This document shows, one piece after another, positions 55,584 through 64,000 of a stretch of 64,000 nt of DNA. Position 1 is the stretch's first letter; every line of letters begins with the position of its first letter. This DNA is from Candidatus Kuenenia stuttgartensis (GTDB lineage Bacteria > Planctomycetota > Planctomycetia > Planctomycetales > Planctomycetaceae), in NCBI GenBank assembly GCA_945861465.1, contig CAMAVB010000007.1, forward strand, positions 1 to 64,000. The letters are read 5' to 3'. The translations under genes and the position numbers were made by a program. The notes under the pieces are model-generated. The model was given only the letters and a program-made list of their open reading frames with translations, did no database searches and was not told the DNA's origin.

Positions 55584-56198
55584 ATGTCCGAGCCACAGCC
55601 CACTAAGACTTATCCGCCAATCAGCATTCCGCAGCAGTCGGAATTCAGTCTCTTACGCGTGGTGATGTCGGTTCTTGTCATCGGCACGCTGGGAGCAGGA
55701 TGCTACTTCGTTTGGTCCTTGCTGCTGGAACCTCCGGTTCTTGTTGAATTCTCAGGGCGAGTCATGTTCGAAGGTAAGCCCGTGACAACGGGGGGTGTCG
55801 CCACACTCCGCCTTGACGATGAACTCGACAGCGCAGTGTCATCACTCGATGCGGAAGGGAAATTCACATTGGAAACAAATGGTGCTCCTGGCGCATACGT
55901 CGGTCGTCATAAAGTCCTCATTTCCAGCATGACTCCCACCATGCCGCCTCGTCCGTTGATTCCTGGCATCTATGGCAGTTTGGCAACAACTCCACTGATG
56001 ATTAACGTCTCCAAAGATCCTTCGAAGAACTCTGTTGAATTTGTGCTCGAAGGGTCCATGCCTCAAACTGCTCCTCAACCAGCGCCTGAAACACCAACAC
56101 CGCCCGGAACACCAACGCCACCCGGAACTCCGACGCCGCCAGAGACAGCAAAGCCCCCCGGAACACCAACGCCTTCAGAGACACCGAGCACCGAGTGA
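55584..56198 (+). CDS. Anchored beta-sandwich protein with Pro/Thr-rich tail
   Basis: A 204-residue protein. One helix (VVMSVLVIGTLGAGCYFVW) is followed by a small carboxypeptidase-regulatory-like domain (FSGRVMFEGKPVTTGGVATL, AEGKFTLETNGAPGAYVGRH, KVLISSMTP). The tail has about four TPTPPG(T/E)-type repeats. In planctomycetes such proteins often sit beside DUF1559 genes, as here (DUF1559 at 56470). The tail may anchor to the surface layer. The function is unknown. Confidence 0.72.
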   Translation: MSEPQPTKTYPPISIPQQSEFSLLRVVMSVLVIGTLGAGCYFVWSLLLEPPVLVEFSGRVMFEGKPVTTGGVATLRLDDELDSAVSSLDAEGKFTLETNGAPGAYVGRHKVLISSMTPTMPPRPLIPGIYGSLATTPLMINVSKDPSKNSVEFVLEGSMPQTAPQPAPETPTPPGTPTPPGTPTPPETAKPPGTPTPSETPSTE

Positions 56199-56274
56199 GT
56201 CGCCAGCAACGCTTTGGAAACCTGAGACATCAACGGAGTCTACGCTGTCAAGGTGGCTGGAAGAACTCCTTTGG

Positions 56275-56288
56275 GGGCGTTAACGCCC
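56275..56288. terminator. Perfect 14-bp palindrome GGGCGTTAACGCCC
   Basis: It is flanked by TTTG and CAAA, which extend the pairing. It lies 77 bp after the beta-domain gene. It could act as a hairpin or a protein site; no T-run follows. No gene is seen elsewhere in 56199-56469. Confidence 0.4.
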
Positions 56289-56469
56289 GTCAAAGCGGCC
56301 AAATCTAGGCAAATGTTCATTTGTTTCTCATGTTCCGCTTTTTTTTATTGCACTCGTGCTGGCATCTTATTCGACAATCAGCTAAAACCGAAAGCCGTGG
56401 ATCGGGGAGGTATACCCCGAAATGCGTTCCAGATTTCATTATGTTTTCCATTTTTGGGGAGGTCAGAGT

Positions 56470-57504
56470 ATGCGAAAGTTTAATTGGAGGAGGTCGGGGT
56501 TCACGCTGATCGAGCTGTTGGTGGTGATTGCCATCATCGCAATCCTGATTGCTTTGCTGTTGCCCGCTGTACAGCAGGCTCGTGAAGCCGCGCGGCGGAC
56601 TCAGTGCAAGAACAACCTGAAGCAGATCTTGTTGGCGATGCACAATTATCACGACATTCATAATCAGTTCCCACTCAGCGTGGGATGGGGGTTGCAAACC
56701 GGTGATCGTCATGGGGCGTGGTCGGACAAGGTGTTCATATTGCCGCAGCTTGAGCGAGCCAATGAGTTTACTGCATTGAGATACAATGAGCTTCCATATA
56801 CGCATTGGGACCGGGGGCACAATACAAGATTGAGCGGTCGATTGCCCATGTTTAATTGCCCGTCAGACCAAGTAAATCAAAATGGGCCGGATGGTAACTT
56901 TTCTTATGCCATCAGCGGTGGTGTGATGAATTTCGCCCCAGCTGCCCCGGCTTCCGGTGCCCAGCGGGTTAGTGGCTGGGAAGGGAACCACAATGGGTTT
57001 GCATCCTACGGAGCATGGCCCGGAGTCAATGATCGGCCTGTCACGTTTTCCACGATTATCGATGGGTCCAGCAACACTGCCGCCTATTCAGAATTCGGGA
57101 AGACACTGTTTGTGCCGGAGCCTTATGGTCAAAGGGGAATGCAGATTAAGACTTGGGTCGGTGGGAACACCCATATAGAGCTGCGAAATGCGTGTTTGGC
57201 ACAGACAGCGTCCGCAGACAATGGCGGCGGACGCCATCACATGCGAGGAGCTGGTTGGTCGTGGTCATTTGTCGGTGAGGCTTCGGCGTACGCCCACAAT
57301 ATGAACCCGAACGAAACTGGGTGTTTCTCTCACGAGGGGGACTGGTTCGGAAGCACTTTGAGTTCTGCGTCAAGTTATCACACCGGCGGTGTTCAGGTGG
57401 CACTTGCAGATGGATCGGTTCGATTTGTGAGCGATAGCATTGATAACGGAACCTGGGTTAATCTCGGCAATCGTGCCGATGGCCGGGTTCTCTCGGAATT
57501 TTGA
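56470..57504 (+). CDS. DUF1559 pseudopilin-like protein (module 1)
   Basis: A 344-residue DUF1559 protein. The leader MRKFNWRRS precedes [20 protein letters not shown], then [20 protein letters not shown] and LKQILLAMHNYHD. The C-terminus ends HTGGVQVALADGSVRFVSDS, the typical closing motif. GGGGAGG lies 8-14 bases before the ATG, a strong ribosome site. Prepilin-peptidase processing is expected. It is the last gene before a strong terminator and may be the structural product of the adjacent module. Confidence 0.95.
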   Translation: MRKFNWRRSGFTLIELLVVIAIIAILIALLLPAVQQAREAARRTQCKNNLKQILLAMHNYHDIHNQFPLSVGWGLQTGDRHGAWSDKVFILPQLERANEFTALRYNELPYTHWDRGHNTRLSGRLPMFNCPSDQVNQNGPDGNFSYAISGGVMNFAPAAPASGAQRVSGWEGNHNGFASYGAWPGVNDRPVTFSTIIDGSSNTAAYSEFGKTLFVPEPYGQRGMQIKTWVGGNTHIELRNACLAQTASADNGGGRHHMRGAGWSWSFVGEASAYAHNMNPNETGCFSHEGDWFGSTLSSASSYHTGGVQVALADGSVRFVSDSIDNGTWVNLGNRADGRVLSEF

Positions 57505-57534
57505 TCTAAAGTGTTTTTTGTGGTGCTCACAGAG

Positions 57535-57574
57535 GGTCGGACTGTCTTGTTTCAGCAGTCCGACCTTTTTTTTT
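57535..57574 (+). terminator. Rho-independent terminator
   Basis: A perfect 10-bp stem GGTCGGACTG/CAGTCCGACC with an 11-nt loop is followed by nine T residues. It ends module 1 after DUF1559. Confidence 0.93.
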
Positions 57575-57632
57575 GAGTTGATGATTAGTCTTTTGCGCCC
57601 CGTTGCGTGTCTTCGCCATTCGGGTTCCGGGG

Positions 57633-59465
57633 ATGATGGTTTACAAAGACTTCAAATGCATGCTGATGAACTTTTGCCGCTGTGGACCGATTGTGTTTCT
57701 GGCGATGTTTGGGTGTTCGTCAGAAGCTCCGGAGGTTCCGTCTGCTCCAGTGAAAGCAGGCGAGTCTGAAAGCAACTCGCCAGTCCCGAAAGGTGCGAGT
57801 ACATCCGAGCCGGGCCGGAATTCCGGGGAAACCGCTATGCGGCCAAACTTTCTGAATGTTGCCGCTGCCAGTGGAATTGAGTTTGAGTATTTTGAGGATC
57901 GGATTCCCGGGAGATTCTTCCTGCCTGAGGTCATGGGAGGTGGCGTCGCCTGGTGCGACTTTGATCTCGATGGCTGGCTGGATCTCTATTTGATGAACGG
58001 TGCCGCTCTTGACCCGGCGAACAAGCTCGCTGTTGATGGGCAGCCTGCGGATCACCGGGACGGGCTGTTTCGCAGCAAATCAGGAAAGCAGTTTTTCGAT
58101 GCGTCAAAGCTTTCAGGTTCAGATGACACCGGTTATGGTCAGGGGTGTGCCGCTGGTGACTTCGATGCGGACGGCTTCGAGGATCTGTATCTCTCAAATT
58201 TCGGGGCCAACGCACTGCTTTTCAATAACGGTGATGGCACATTCTCTGATGTGACGAAAATCGCGAAGGTTGGTGATGAACGCTGGAGTTCCAGTGCAGT
58301 CTGGGTCGACTTGAACGCCGACGGAAATCTGGATCTGTACTCAGCGAACTACATGAATGTGACGCTGGAAAACAGCGAGTCATGTCGGTACGGTGAAAGT
58401 ACGGGATACTGCGGTCCTGGCCACTATGAGGGCGTTCCTGACGCCGTCTACATCAGCGCGGGCGATGGCACTTTTCGCGATATGGCAACCGCGTTTGGCT
58501 TCAACACGTTCGCCGGCAAGGGGCTGGCTGTCGCCGTCAGCGATTTCGACAACGACTTCCGCCCCGACATCTACGTGGCCAACGATATGGAGGCAAACTG
58601 CCTGTATCGACGTGTCGATGCAGGCGGGGCAGAACATCCGTCCGGCGCTGCGCTTTATGAAGATGTTGCACCGGCCTCCGGGTGCGCCGTTAGTGGCGAA
58701 GGCATGAATGAAGCGAGTATGGGGATTGCGTGCGCCGACTTTGACTCTGACGGACTTGTGGATATCTACCTGACGCATTACTACCAGATGAAAAATACGC
58801 TTTATCGCAATCTGGGAGGGCTGCATTTTGAAGATGACAGTTATCGGTCCGGGGTGGCTGCGACCAGCTTTCCGTTCCTGGGTTTTGGAGTCATCCCACT
58901 GGATTTCAACAAAGACCGCTTTCCGGACATTTTTATCGCCAACGGGCACGTCCTCGGGCCGACCGTTGATCCAAGCGCGATGACGCCACAACTACTGCGG
59001 AACGATGGTCGCGGAAGGTTTGAGGATGTGTCACGAGCCGCCGGTTCCTATTTTGAAGACGTATGGTTGGGACGCGGAGTCGCTGGGGGGGATTTCGACA
59101 ACGACGGCGATGTGGATGTGGCGGTGACACACATTGATCGTCCATTTGGCTTACTCAGGAACGAAACAGAGTCAAACATGGGTTTTGTCGGAGTCCTTCT
59201 GCGAAGCGCAGAGCGGGTCCCGGCGCATTGTGCTCGGGTGTCCGTGAGCGATGGACGCCAAACTTCTGTGCAGGTTCTCGGAGCAGGTGGCAGCTACTTA
59301 TCGACCTCGGATCACCGGTTATTATTTCCCGTGGAAGCGACCACAACCACGGTTAGCATGATTGTGGAGTGGCCGTCTGGTCGCTCAGACCGTTACGAAT
59401 CACTTGTCTCCAACTGCTATTGGATCATCATCGAAGGGCAACAACCACAGGTAATGGTAAAATGA
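57633..59465 (+). CDS. CRTAC1-type lipoprotein with FG-GAP/VCBS repeats and ASPIC/UnbV domain (module 2)
   Basis: A 610-residue paralogue of the protein at 53750. Lipobox LAMFGC is followed by a Pro/Ser/Glu linker. Propeller loops include DFDLDGWLDLYLMNG, DFDADGFEDLYLSNFG, DLNADGNLDLYSANY, DFDNDFRPDIYVANDM, DFDSDGLVDIYLTHYY, DFNKDRFPDIFIANGH and DFDNDGDVDVAVTHID. The C-terminal ASPIC/UnbV domain has VQVLGAGGSYLSTSDHRLLF. Start choices are 57633 or, more compatible with a short signal, 57660. The stop overlaps the TPR gene start (ATGA), so CRTAC1 and TPR are coupled here, whereas in module 1 the TPR gene comes first and a cytochrome lies between. Confidence 0.92.
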   Translation: MMVYKDFKCMLMNFCRCGPIVFLAMFGCSSEAPEVPSAPVKAGESESNSPVPKGASTSEPGRNSGETAMRPNFLNVAAASGIEFEYFEDRIPGRFFLPEVMGGGVAWCDFDLDGWLDLYLMNGAALDPANKLAVDGQPADHRDGLFRSKSGKQFFDASKLSGSDDTGYGQGCAAGDFDADGFEDLYLSNFGANALLFNNGDGTFSDVTKIAKVGDERWSSSAVWVDLNADGNLDLYSANYMNVTLENSESCRYGESTGYCGPGHYEGVPDAVYISAGDGTFRDMATAFGFNTFAGKGLAVAVSDFDNDFRPDIYVANDMEANCLYRRVDAGGAEHPSGAALYEDVAPASGCAVSGEGMNEASMGIACADFDSDGLVDIYLTHYYQMKNTLYRNLGGLHFEDDSYRSGVAATSFPFLGFGVIPLDFNKDRFPDIFIANGHVLGPTVDPSAMTPQLLRNDGRGRFEDVSRAAGSYFEDVWLGRGVAGGDFDNDGDVDVAVTHIDRPFGLLRNETESNMGFVGVLLRSAERVPAHCARVSVSDGRQTSVQVLGAGGSYLSTSDHRLLFPVEATTTTVSMIVEWPSGRSDRYESLVSNCYWIIIEGQQPQVMVK

Positions 59466-60790
59466 GTGAATCAAAGGACTCCAGCGTTCAGGCTCAGACA
59501 GTTCGCCCTACTCGCTGGCGCCGAATCCTGTTGCCGGTTTGTTTGATCCTTGTTGGAGGCGGTGTTTGGGCGGGGATCGAGATCTGGAATGCGGAGCGAG
59601 CGTTCAATCGCGGGAGACTTTTGCTGCGACAGGATCGCGATGTCGAAGCTGAACGAGAACTGGAACACTATCTTCGCTGGCATCCTCACAACCCGAAAGC
59701 CATTTTGCTGTGGGCGGAAGCGGTGATCAAAGGCGATTCTCGAACTGCGCGTGATGCTGCAGAACTGGCAATTAGCGGACTAAAGAAAATTCCCGATGCC
59801 TCGCCGCTCGGGGCTGAGGCCCGGATGCGCGAAGGCCGATTAGCGTTTCTGATCCTGCAACAGCCGGGCCGTGCAGAAACATTGCTGCTGCGATCGGCTG
59901 AACTTCGCCACGATCTTCCGGACACGCATTACCTGTTGTGGAAATTGTTGGATATGACTGAGCGCTACCATTACAGCGAAGCTCATTTTTGGAATATCTA
60001 TGAGTTGACTCCGACGGGCAACAAAGCAGAACGCTTGAGGGAATGGTATCTCAGTCAGTTCAGCCCCGGTTCAGCAAACGCGGATCTCGATCGTCATATG
60101 GGATTTCTGGCGTCGGGAGAATCGGCGAGTGAGGCCACGGAAAATCTGCGTCTCAGCCAGTTTCTGGCGAATGAGCCCGAATCATCAATGGTAGTGGCCG
60201 CCTATGCGCGTTGGCTCCTGCACGCCAGAGAACGCGATCAGGCTGCTGATCTGTTGAAGAATTTTCCTGCGTTTGACACGGCGCTTGGCGATCCGTCCTT
60301 TGTGTCTGTATTGGTCGATCTGATGATCGATCTGGGCAGACTCGACGAAGCGCGCCTCTACTTTGACAGGTGGCCATTGCCGCGGGACGGATTTTTGTAC
60401 TGGCATACTGCAGGTCGGGTGTTTGAAATTATTGAGAGGGATGACAAGTCCGCAGTGGATGCATACGACCGAGCACTGTCCGTATGGCCGGGACCAGCAG
60501 AATGGTCTGTTATGCATCGTCGTGCTCAGTGCCTGTCCCGCCTTGGGGACCGTTTGAACGCCGAGCTGGGGCGACAGGAATCAAAGAGGATTGAGTTGCT
60601 TATGGACACCGATGTGCACAAAAAGCTGCGACTTGTTTTGGTTGATCTGAAGAGCGTTGACACGTTGAAGCAAATGGTCAGTTTCTATACAGCGTTGCAC
60701 CGTTCGCGAGAAGCAAAGTGCTGGCAAAGTGAGCTCGATCGATTGATTTCGTTGCCTGCGAGGAGTAGACTACGACCGTTGGCGCTGTGA
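59462..60790 (+). CDS. Membrane-anchored TPR protein (module 2)
   Basis: A 442-residue paralogue of the protein at 50978. One helix near residues 20-40 (RILLPVCLILVGGGVWAGIE) precedes the same first repeat pattern (LLLRQDRDVEAERELEHYLR followed by WHPHNPKA). Further TPR-like repeats include LPDTHYLLWKLLDMTERYHY and YDRALSVWPGPAEWSVMHRR. The start overlaps the CRTAC1 stop by ATGA. It is probably a periplasmic scaffold partner of the CRTAC1 protein. Confidence 0.87.
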   Translation: MSESKDSSVQAQTVRPTRWRRILLPVCLILVGGGVWAGIEIWNAERAFNRGRLLLRQDRDVEAERELEHYLRWHPHNPKAILLWAEAVIKGDSRTARDAAELAISGLKKIPDASPLGAEARMREGRLAFLILQQPGRAETLLLRSAELRHDLPDTHYLLWKLLDMTERYHYSEAHFWNIYELTPTGNKAERLREWYLSQFSPGSANADLDRHMGFLASGESASEATENLRLSQFLANEPESSMVVAAYARWLLHARERDQAADLLKNFPAFDTALGDPSFVSVLVDLMIDLGRLDEARLYFDRWPLPRDGFLYWHTAGRVFEIIERDDKSAVDAYDRALSVWPGPAEWSVMHRRAQCLSRLGDRLNAELGRQESKRIELLMDTDVHKKLRLVLVDLKSVDTLKQMVSFYTALHRSREAKCWQSELDRLISLPARSRLRPLAL

Positions 60791-60842
60791 CTGGAAATCA
60801 ATCCACTTATTCAAATGACACTCCTCACTTAGGACTCGTGCA

Positions 60843-61040
60843 ATGAAGTCAGCTTTCTGTGGAATTATGTTTCTGAGTTTGTTCGCTTTCGCTGGGTGCA
60901 GTGGCGGCGTAGAAGAACTACCTCCCGGCGAAGGAGGCCCATCCACCTCGAGTCCAGATGAGATGAAGAAACAAATGGAAGAAAGCATGAAAAAGGGCGG
61001 CGCAAATTACGGCGGACAGTTACCAGGCGCTACGAAGTAG
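60843..61040 (+). CDS. Tiny lipoprotein (65 residues)
   Basis: Signal and lipobox (MFLSLFAFAGC) are followed by a short Gly/Pro/Ser linker and a Lys/Met/Glu helix (DEMKKQMEESMKKGG). The Cys lies at about residue 19, leaving a 46-residue mature peptide. Such tiny lipoproteins often sit next to DUF1559/CRTAC1 genes in planctomycetes. It lies 52 bp after the TPR gene and is probably in the same transcript. The function is unknown. Confidence 0.8.
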   Translation: MKSAFCGIMFLSLFAFAGCSGGVEELPPGEGGPSTSSPDEMKKQMEESMKKGGANYGGQLPGATK

Positions 61041-61052
61041 TGAATTTTTCAA

Positions 61053-61074
61053 CCCGCGAATGAAAGCGCGCGGG
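61053..61074 (+). terminator. Weak terminator-like hairpin
   Basis: CCCGCG (61053-61058) pairs with CGCGGG (61069-61074), followed by ACTTTG. It is 12 bp after the small lipoprotein gene. The remaining sequence to 61343 shows no gene. Confidence 0.4.
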
Positions 61075-61343
61075 ACTTTGTCGTGCTGATGAAATTGCGA
61101 CGAAGCGAAGAGTCTCGGACATTACCAGGAGATTCTTCGCTCCGATCGTCTCTGGCCGTTCCTATAGTATCGGCTTGCGCGAGATTCGCGTGGCTTTTCA
61201 CCGTCGCTCCCAGGAGTCTGTCCAGAGACATGTCATCCAACGACGTTGAGGGAAAAAATCGGTCTGCGGAACGCACGCCGGTCCTGGTGTGTGTCGTCGA
61301 TTGCGAGCTCACCGACATTCGCGACAGCTCTGCGCATCTTATT

Positions 61344-63266
61344 ATGAATCGCCCGAACACTTTCCTTCTTCAGACTCAGTTGTCCGCGCTGGCAACCGTC
61401 GTGTTGTTATGCCAGTCGCTCGGCATCGGTCGCGCTGAAGACGGGACTTTCATCGGTGCCCGGTTCGATGTTGATTCAAATGTCGCCTACCCGGAGAGTC
61501 ACGCTGTTGTCGATGTCACACAAGCCCCTTATTGCGCCAAGGGAGATGGAAAGACAGACGACACCGAAGCACTTCAACGGGCACTTTTTGATGTGATGGG
61601 GCAGCACAAGGTTCTCTACCTGCCAAATGGAACGTATCTCGTTTCCCGGACGCTGAACTGGTCGAAGAAGAATTCTGCGGGGAAAGATGCGTGGGGCAAG
61701 AACTTCATTCAGGGACAGAATGTCGCGAAGACCATTATCCGGTTGAAGGACTCTACATTCACTGATCTGGCTCAGCCTGCGAGCATCATGTGGTGCGGCG
61801 GATTTGGATCGGCCGACTGGTTTCACAATTACATTCAGGACGTGACTTTTGATGTCGGGCAAAACAACCCCGGCGCGATTGGATTGCAGTTCTACTCGAA
61901 CAATTCCGGAGCCGTGCGCAATTGCCGCCTGATCGCAAGTGACGGTAGCGGACTTGTGGGTCTTGATCTCGGCCATAGCGACATGAACGGTCCGCTGCTT
62001 GTGCGGAACTGCGAAGTCATTGGCTTCCAGCGCGGCATCAGCACTGCGCGAGCGGTGAACGGGCAGACTTTCGAGCACATTTCGTTGCGAGGCCAGGCGG
62101 AGTTCGGTTTCACGAACGAAGGTCAGGCTGTCAGCATCCGAGGACTCAGCAGCGACAATTCGGTCCCTGCAATTCAAAGTTATGGCACGCTGTGTCTGAT
62201 CGAAGCAAAATTGACCGGTCGAAACGGTGCGACCGAAATGCCGGCAATTGTCAACTTCAACGGCGGACGCATTTTTCTGCGGGACATCGCCACGACAGGC
62301 TATGGCCGGGCACTTGGTGATGTTGAAACGCCGGATTCTTTTGCCGCAGTCCTGATCACTGGCCCGGACAAGCCCGGCAGCGAAGGGCCGAACATCGCCG
62401 AGTATTGCTCGCATCCAACGACCAGTCCGTTTCCCTCTGCGGTAGGTTCACCGCGACTGCCGGTGAAAGATCCGCCGGAAATTCCCGTGGATGATCCAAA
62501 GACCTGGGCAAATGTGGATAACTTTGGTGCCGACCCCACGGGACAACTGGACTCCTCGGCGGCGATTCAGAAGGCAATGGACTCTGGCGCGACAACTATC
62601 TTTCTGCCCGGCTTCTATGCGTTGCAGAAGACGGTGATCATTCGAGGAAAAGTACGACGCATTGTCGGCACAGGTGGATGGGTTGACTACGACGGCAAGG
62701 CGAAGCCCGACTTCCGCATTGTCGATGGTGCCGCGCCCCTCGTGTCGCTGGAGCATTTCTCGTACATCCACGGAGGCCTCGAAATTGACACGAGCCGCAC
62801 GATACTTCTTCGCAGCGTCTCCGACTGCGACCTAACTTTTTCCGGGAAGGCTGAAGGAGGCGAACTCTTCTTCGAGGACTTTGTCACCCACGACCTCAGG
62901 CTGAAGAAGCAGCGCGTCTGGGCTCGCCAGCTCAATGTCGAAAACGAGGGGACGCATGTCGTCAACGATAACAGCGACCTATGGGTTCTGGGATACAAAA
63001 CAGAACGCGGCGGCACGCTGCTGGAAACACGTGGTGGCGGACGCAGTGAAATTCTTGGTGGCTTCAGCTACACAACCACGTCCGGAAAACTCGCCCCCAT
63101 GTTTGTGACCGACAATTCGTCCGTTTTCACGTTCTTCAGCGAAGTCTGCTACAGCGGCGACCCGTTTGCGACACTTATCCGTGAAACCCGTAACGGCACG
63201 ACCCGGAGCGTCGAACGAGGTACAGGGACGACGACGCCGTACAGCTCAATACCGGCAGGTCGGTGA
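61344..63266 (+). CDS. Exported double beta-helix protein (pectate lyase 3 / GH55-like)
   Basis: A 640-residue secreted protein. A signal peptide (LATVVLLCQSLGIGRA) is followed by a first right-handed beta-helix domain beginning YCAKGDGKTDDTEALQRAL, the classic pectate_lyase_3 opening, and VLYLPNGTYLVSRTL. A second, similar opening occurs near residue 390 (NVDNFGADPTGQLDSSAAIQ, ATTIFLPGFYALQKTVII). Two such domains in one chain are the GH55-like layout. The start at 61344 is chosen because the upstream frame has no signal. It probably binds or cleaves polysaccharide; catalytic residues cannot be confirmed by eye. Confidence 0.85.
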   Translation: MNRPNTFLLQTQLSALATVVLLCQSLGIGRAEDGTFIGARFDVDSNVAYPESHAVVDVTQAPYCAKGDGKTDDTEALQRALFDVMGQHKVLYLPNGTYLVSRTLNWSKKNSAGKDAWGKNFIQGQNVAKTIIRLKDSTFTDLAQPASIMWCGGFGSADWFHNYIQDVTFDVGQNNPGAIGLQFYSNNSGAVRNCRLIASDGSGLVGLDLGHSDMNGPLLVRNCEVIGFQRGISTARAVNGQTFEHISLRGQAEFGFTNEGQAVSIRGLSSDNSVPAIQSYGTLCLIEAKLTGRNGATEMPAIVNFNGGRIFLRDIATTGYGRALGDVETPDSFAAVLITGPDKPGSEGPNIAEYCSHPTTSPFPSAVGSPRLPVKDPPEIPVDDPKTWANVDNFGADPTGQLDSSAAIQKAMDSGATTIFLPGFYALQKTVIIRGKVRRIVGTGGWVDYDGKAKPDFRIVDGAAPLVSLEHFSYIHGGLEIDTSRTILLRSVSDCDLTFSGKAEGGELFFEDFVTHDLRLKKQRVWARQLNVENEGTHVVNDNSDLWVLGYKTERGGTLLETRGGGRSEILGGFSYTTTSGKLAPMFVTDNSSVFTFFSEVCYSGDPFATLIRETRNGTTRSVERGTGTTTPYSSIPAGR

Positions 63267-63321
63267 CCTGATCGACCGCCACTTTATGGCTTTCCTGCAC
63301 TTCTGAAGGTGAGGCCAAACC

Positions 63322-64000
63322 TTGACATTTTCCGATTGCAACTTCAATACCACTGACGAACTCGACGACGAATTGAGCCGCCCCACGCCTGGCGTGCTCG
63401 ATACACTGCGCGCCGTGGATGGCGCCGTGATGGTGCTCGGTGCAGGCGGCAAAATGGGGCCGACGCTTGCGCGGATGGTTCGTCGTGGCCTGGATGAGAT
63501 CGGGCACAAGGAGCGGCGAGTGATCGCGGTGTCGCGATTTTCCTCAGCCAGCGCAATGCAGGGGCTTCAGCGGTGTGGTGTCGAGGCGATCTCGTGTGAC
63601 TTGATGAACCGTTCTGCGGTGGCGGCGCTTCCCGATGCGACGAACGTGATTTTCATGGCGGGACAAAAGTTTGGGACGAGCGATTCGCCGGAACTGACCT
63701 GGGTCATGAATACGCTCGTGCCGGCCATCGTGGCGGAGCGGTTTGCGAATTCGCGCATCGTCGTATTTTCGACGGGTTGCGTTTACCCGCTCGTGTCGGT
63801 GAATGGGCCAGGCTCGCGTGAGGATGATGCCCTGGGACCGCCGGGTGAGTATGCCAACTCGTGCGTCGGGCGCGAGCGAGTGTTTTCTCATTTTGCGAAG
63901 CAGAACGGCACACACATGCTGATGTTCCGCCTCTGTTATGCCATCGACTTGCGATATGGGGTCCTGTGCGATGTGGCTTCCAAAGTATGGCAGGGTTTAC
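63322..64000 (+). CDS. NAD-dependent epimerase/dehydratase-like protein, C-terminally cut by window edge
   Basis: An open frame from TTG at 63322 continues to the last base (226 codons visible). AAGGTGAGG lies 8-16 bases before the TTG and decides the start. The Rossmann opening is VMVLGAGGKMGPTLARMV (GxGGxxG variant). RIVVFSTGCVYPL gives the strand with the catalytic Ser/Thr region, and GEYANSCVGRERVF lies where YxxxK is expected. The Lys is absent at the +4 position, so it may be an atypical extended SDR. The preceding gene encodes a beta-helix protein 55 bp upstream. Confidence 0.78.
   Translation, partial: MTFSDCNFNTTDELDDELSRPTPGVLDTLRAVDGAVMVLGAGGKMGPTLARMVRRGLDEIGHKERRVIAVSRFSSASAMQGLQRCGVEAISCDLMNRSAVAALPDATNVIFMAGQKFGTSDSPELTWVMNTLVPAIVAERFANSRIVVFSTGCVYPLVSVNGPGSREDDALGPPGEYANSCVGRERVFSHFAKQNGTHMLMFRLCYAIDLRYGVLCDVASKVWQGL

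Overview
The window is ordinary chromosome of a member of the Planctomycetota. The evidence is the gene content: two DUF1501 proteins, a DUF1549/DUF1553 heme protein with a PPC-domain neighbour, two DUF1559 pseudopilin-like proteins, two CRTAC1-type ASPIC/UnbV proteins, a GDSL-DUF1080 fusion, a Tat-exported Gfo/Idh/MocA oxidoreductase, a BatA-type VWA protein and many lipoproteins. The genus cannot be fixed from this sequence. No tRNA, rRNA, CRISPR array or intact insertion sequence was seen.

Layout. 1-4.3 kb: end of a lipoprotein gene, a coupled formyltransferase/deacetylase pair for surface sugars, and a Tat oxidoreductase with a clear terminator. 5.2-11.8 kb: DUF1549/1553 protein, a decayed toxin-antitoxin pair, a PPC protein and a DUF1501 protein. 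12-20 kb: SGNH-DUF1080 hydrolase (minus), TcdA-like E1 enzyme, five-heme PA14 cytochrome, beta-propeller protein, eIF1/SUI1-like protein. 20-24 kb: exported methyltransferase / membrane protein / RNase Z-like operon, then a STAS plus HATPase partner-switching pair. 24-27 kb: second DUF1501, DUF1559 pseudopilin, membrane-anchored protein. 27-36 kb: enolase-superfamily enzyme, alpha/beta hydrolase, DJ-1/PfpI protein, unusual ketoacyl synthase, DUF4838 protein fused to a membrane domain, putative Na+/H+ antiporter. 36-47 kb: exopolysaccharide locus (AsmA-like, Wza-type export lipoprotein, Wzc-type tyrosine autokinase, O-antigen ligase with TPR tail) followed by an anchored Pro-rich protein and an RluA-type pseudouridine synthase. 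47-50 kb: VWA protein overlapping cmoA. 51-61 kb: two tandem modules of TPR protein, seven-heme cytochrome, CRTAC1 proteins, a small beta-domain protein, DUF1559 and a tiny lipoprotein. 61-64 kb: double beta-helix exported protein and a truncated NAD-epimerase-like gene.

The 51-61 kb block is the best candidate for an undescribed system. Genes in it overlap by ATGA junctions, every product has an export or membrane signal, and the TPR and CRTAC1 components each occur twice, which looks like a duplicated cell-surface redox/assembly module.

The second theme is dispersed palindromic repeats. At least eight families can be recognised by eye: a perfect 34-bp palindrome whose second copy supplies a stop codon; a TTAATC-arm element (three copies); a MITE-like element with about 25-bp terminal inverted repeats (two copies, one with another palindrome nested in it); an element that sits across the early codons of a toxin gene; and a palindromic segment that lies in frame inside the enolase-superfamily gene. 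Their boundaries and copy numbers were judged by reading, not by alignment software.
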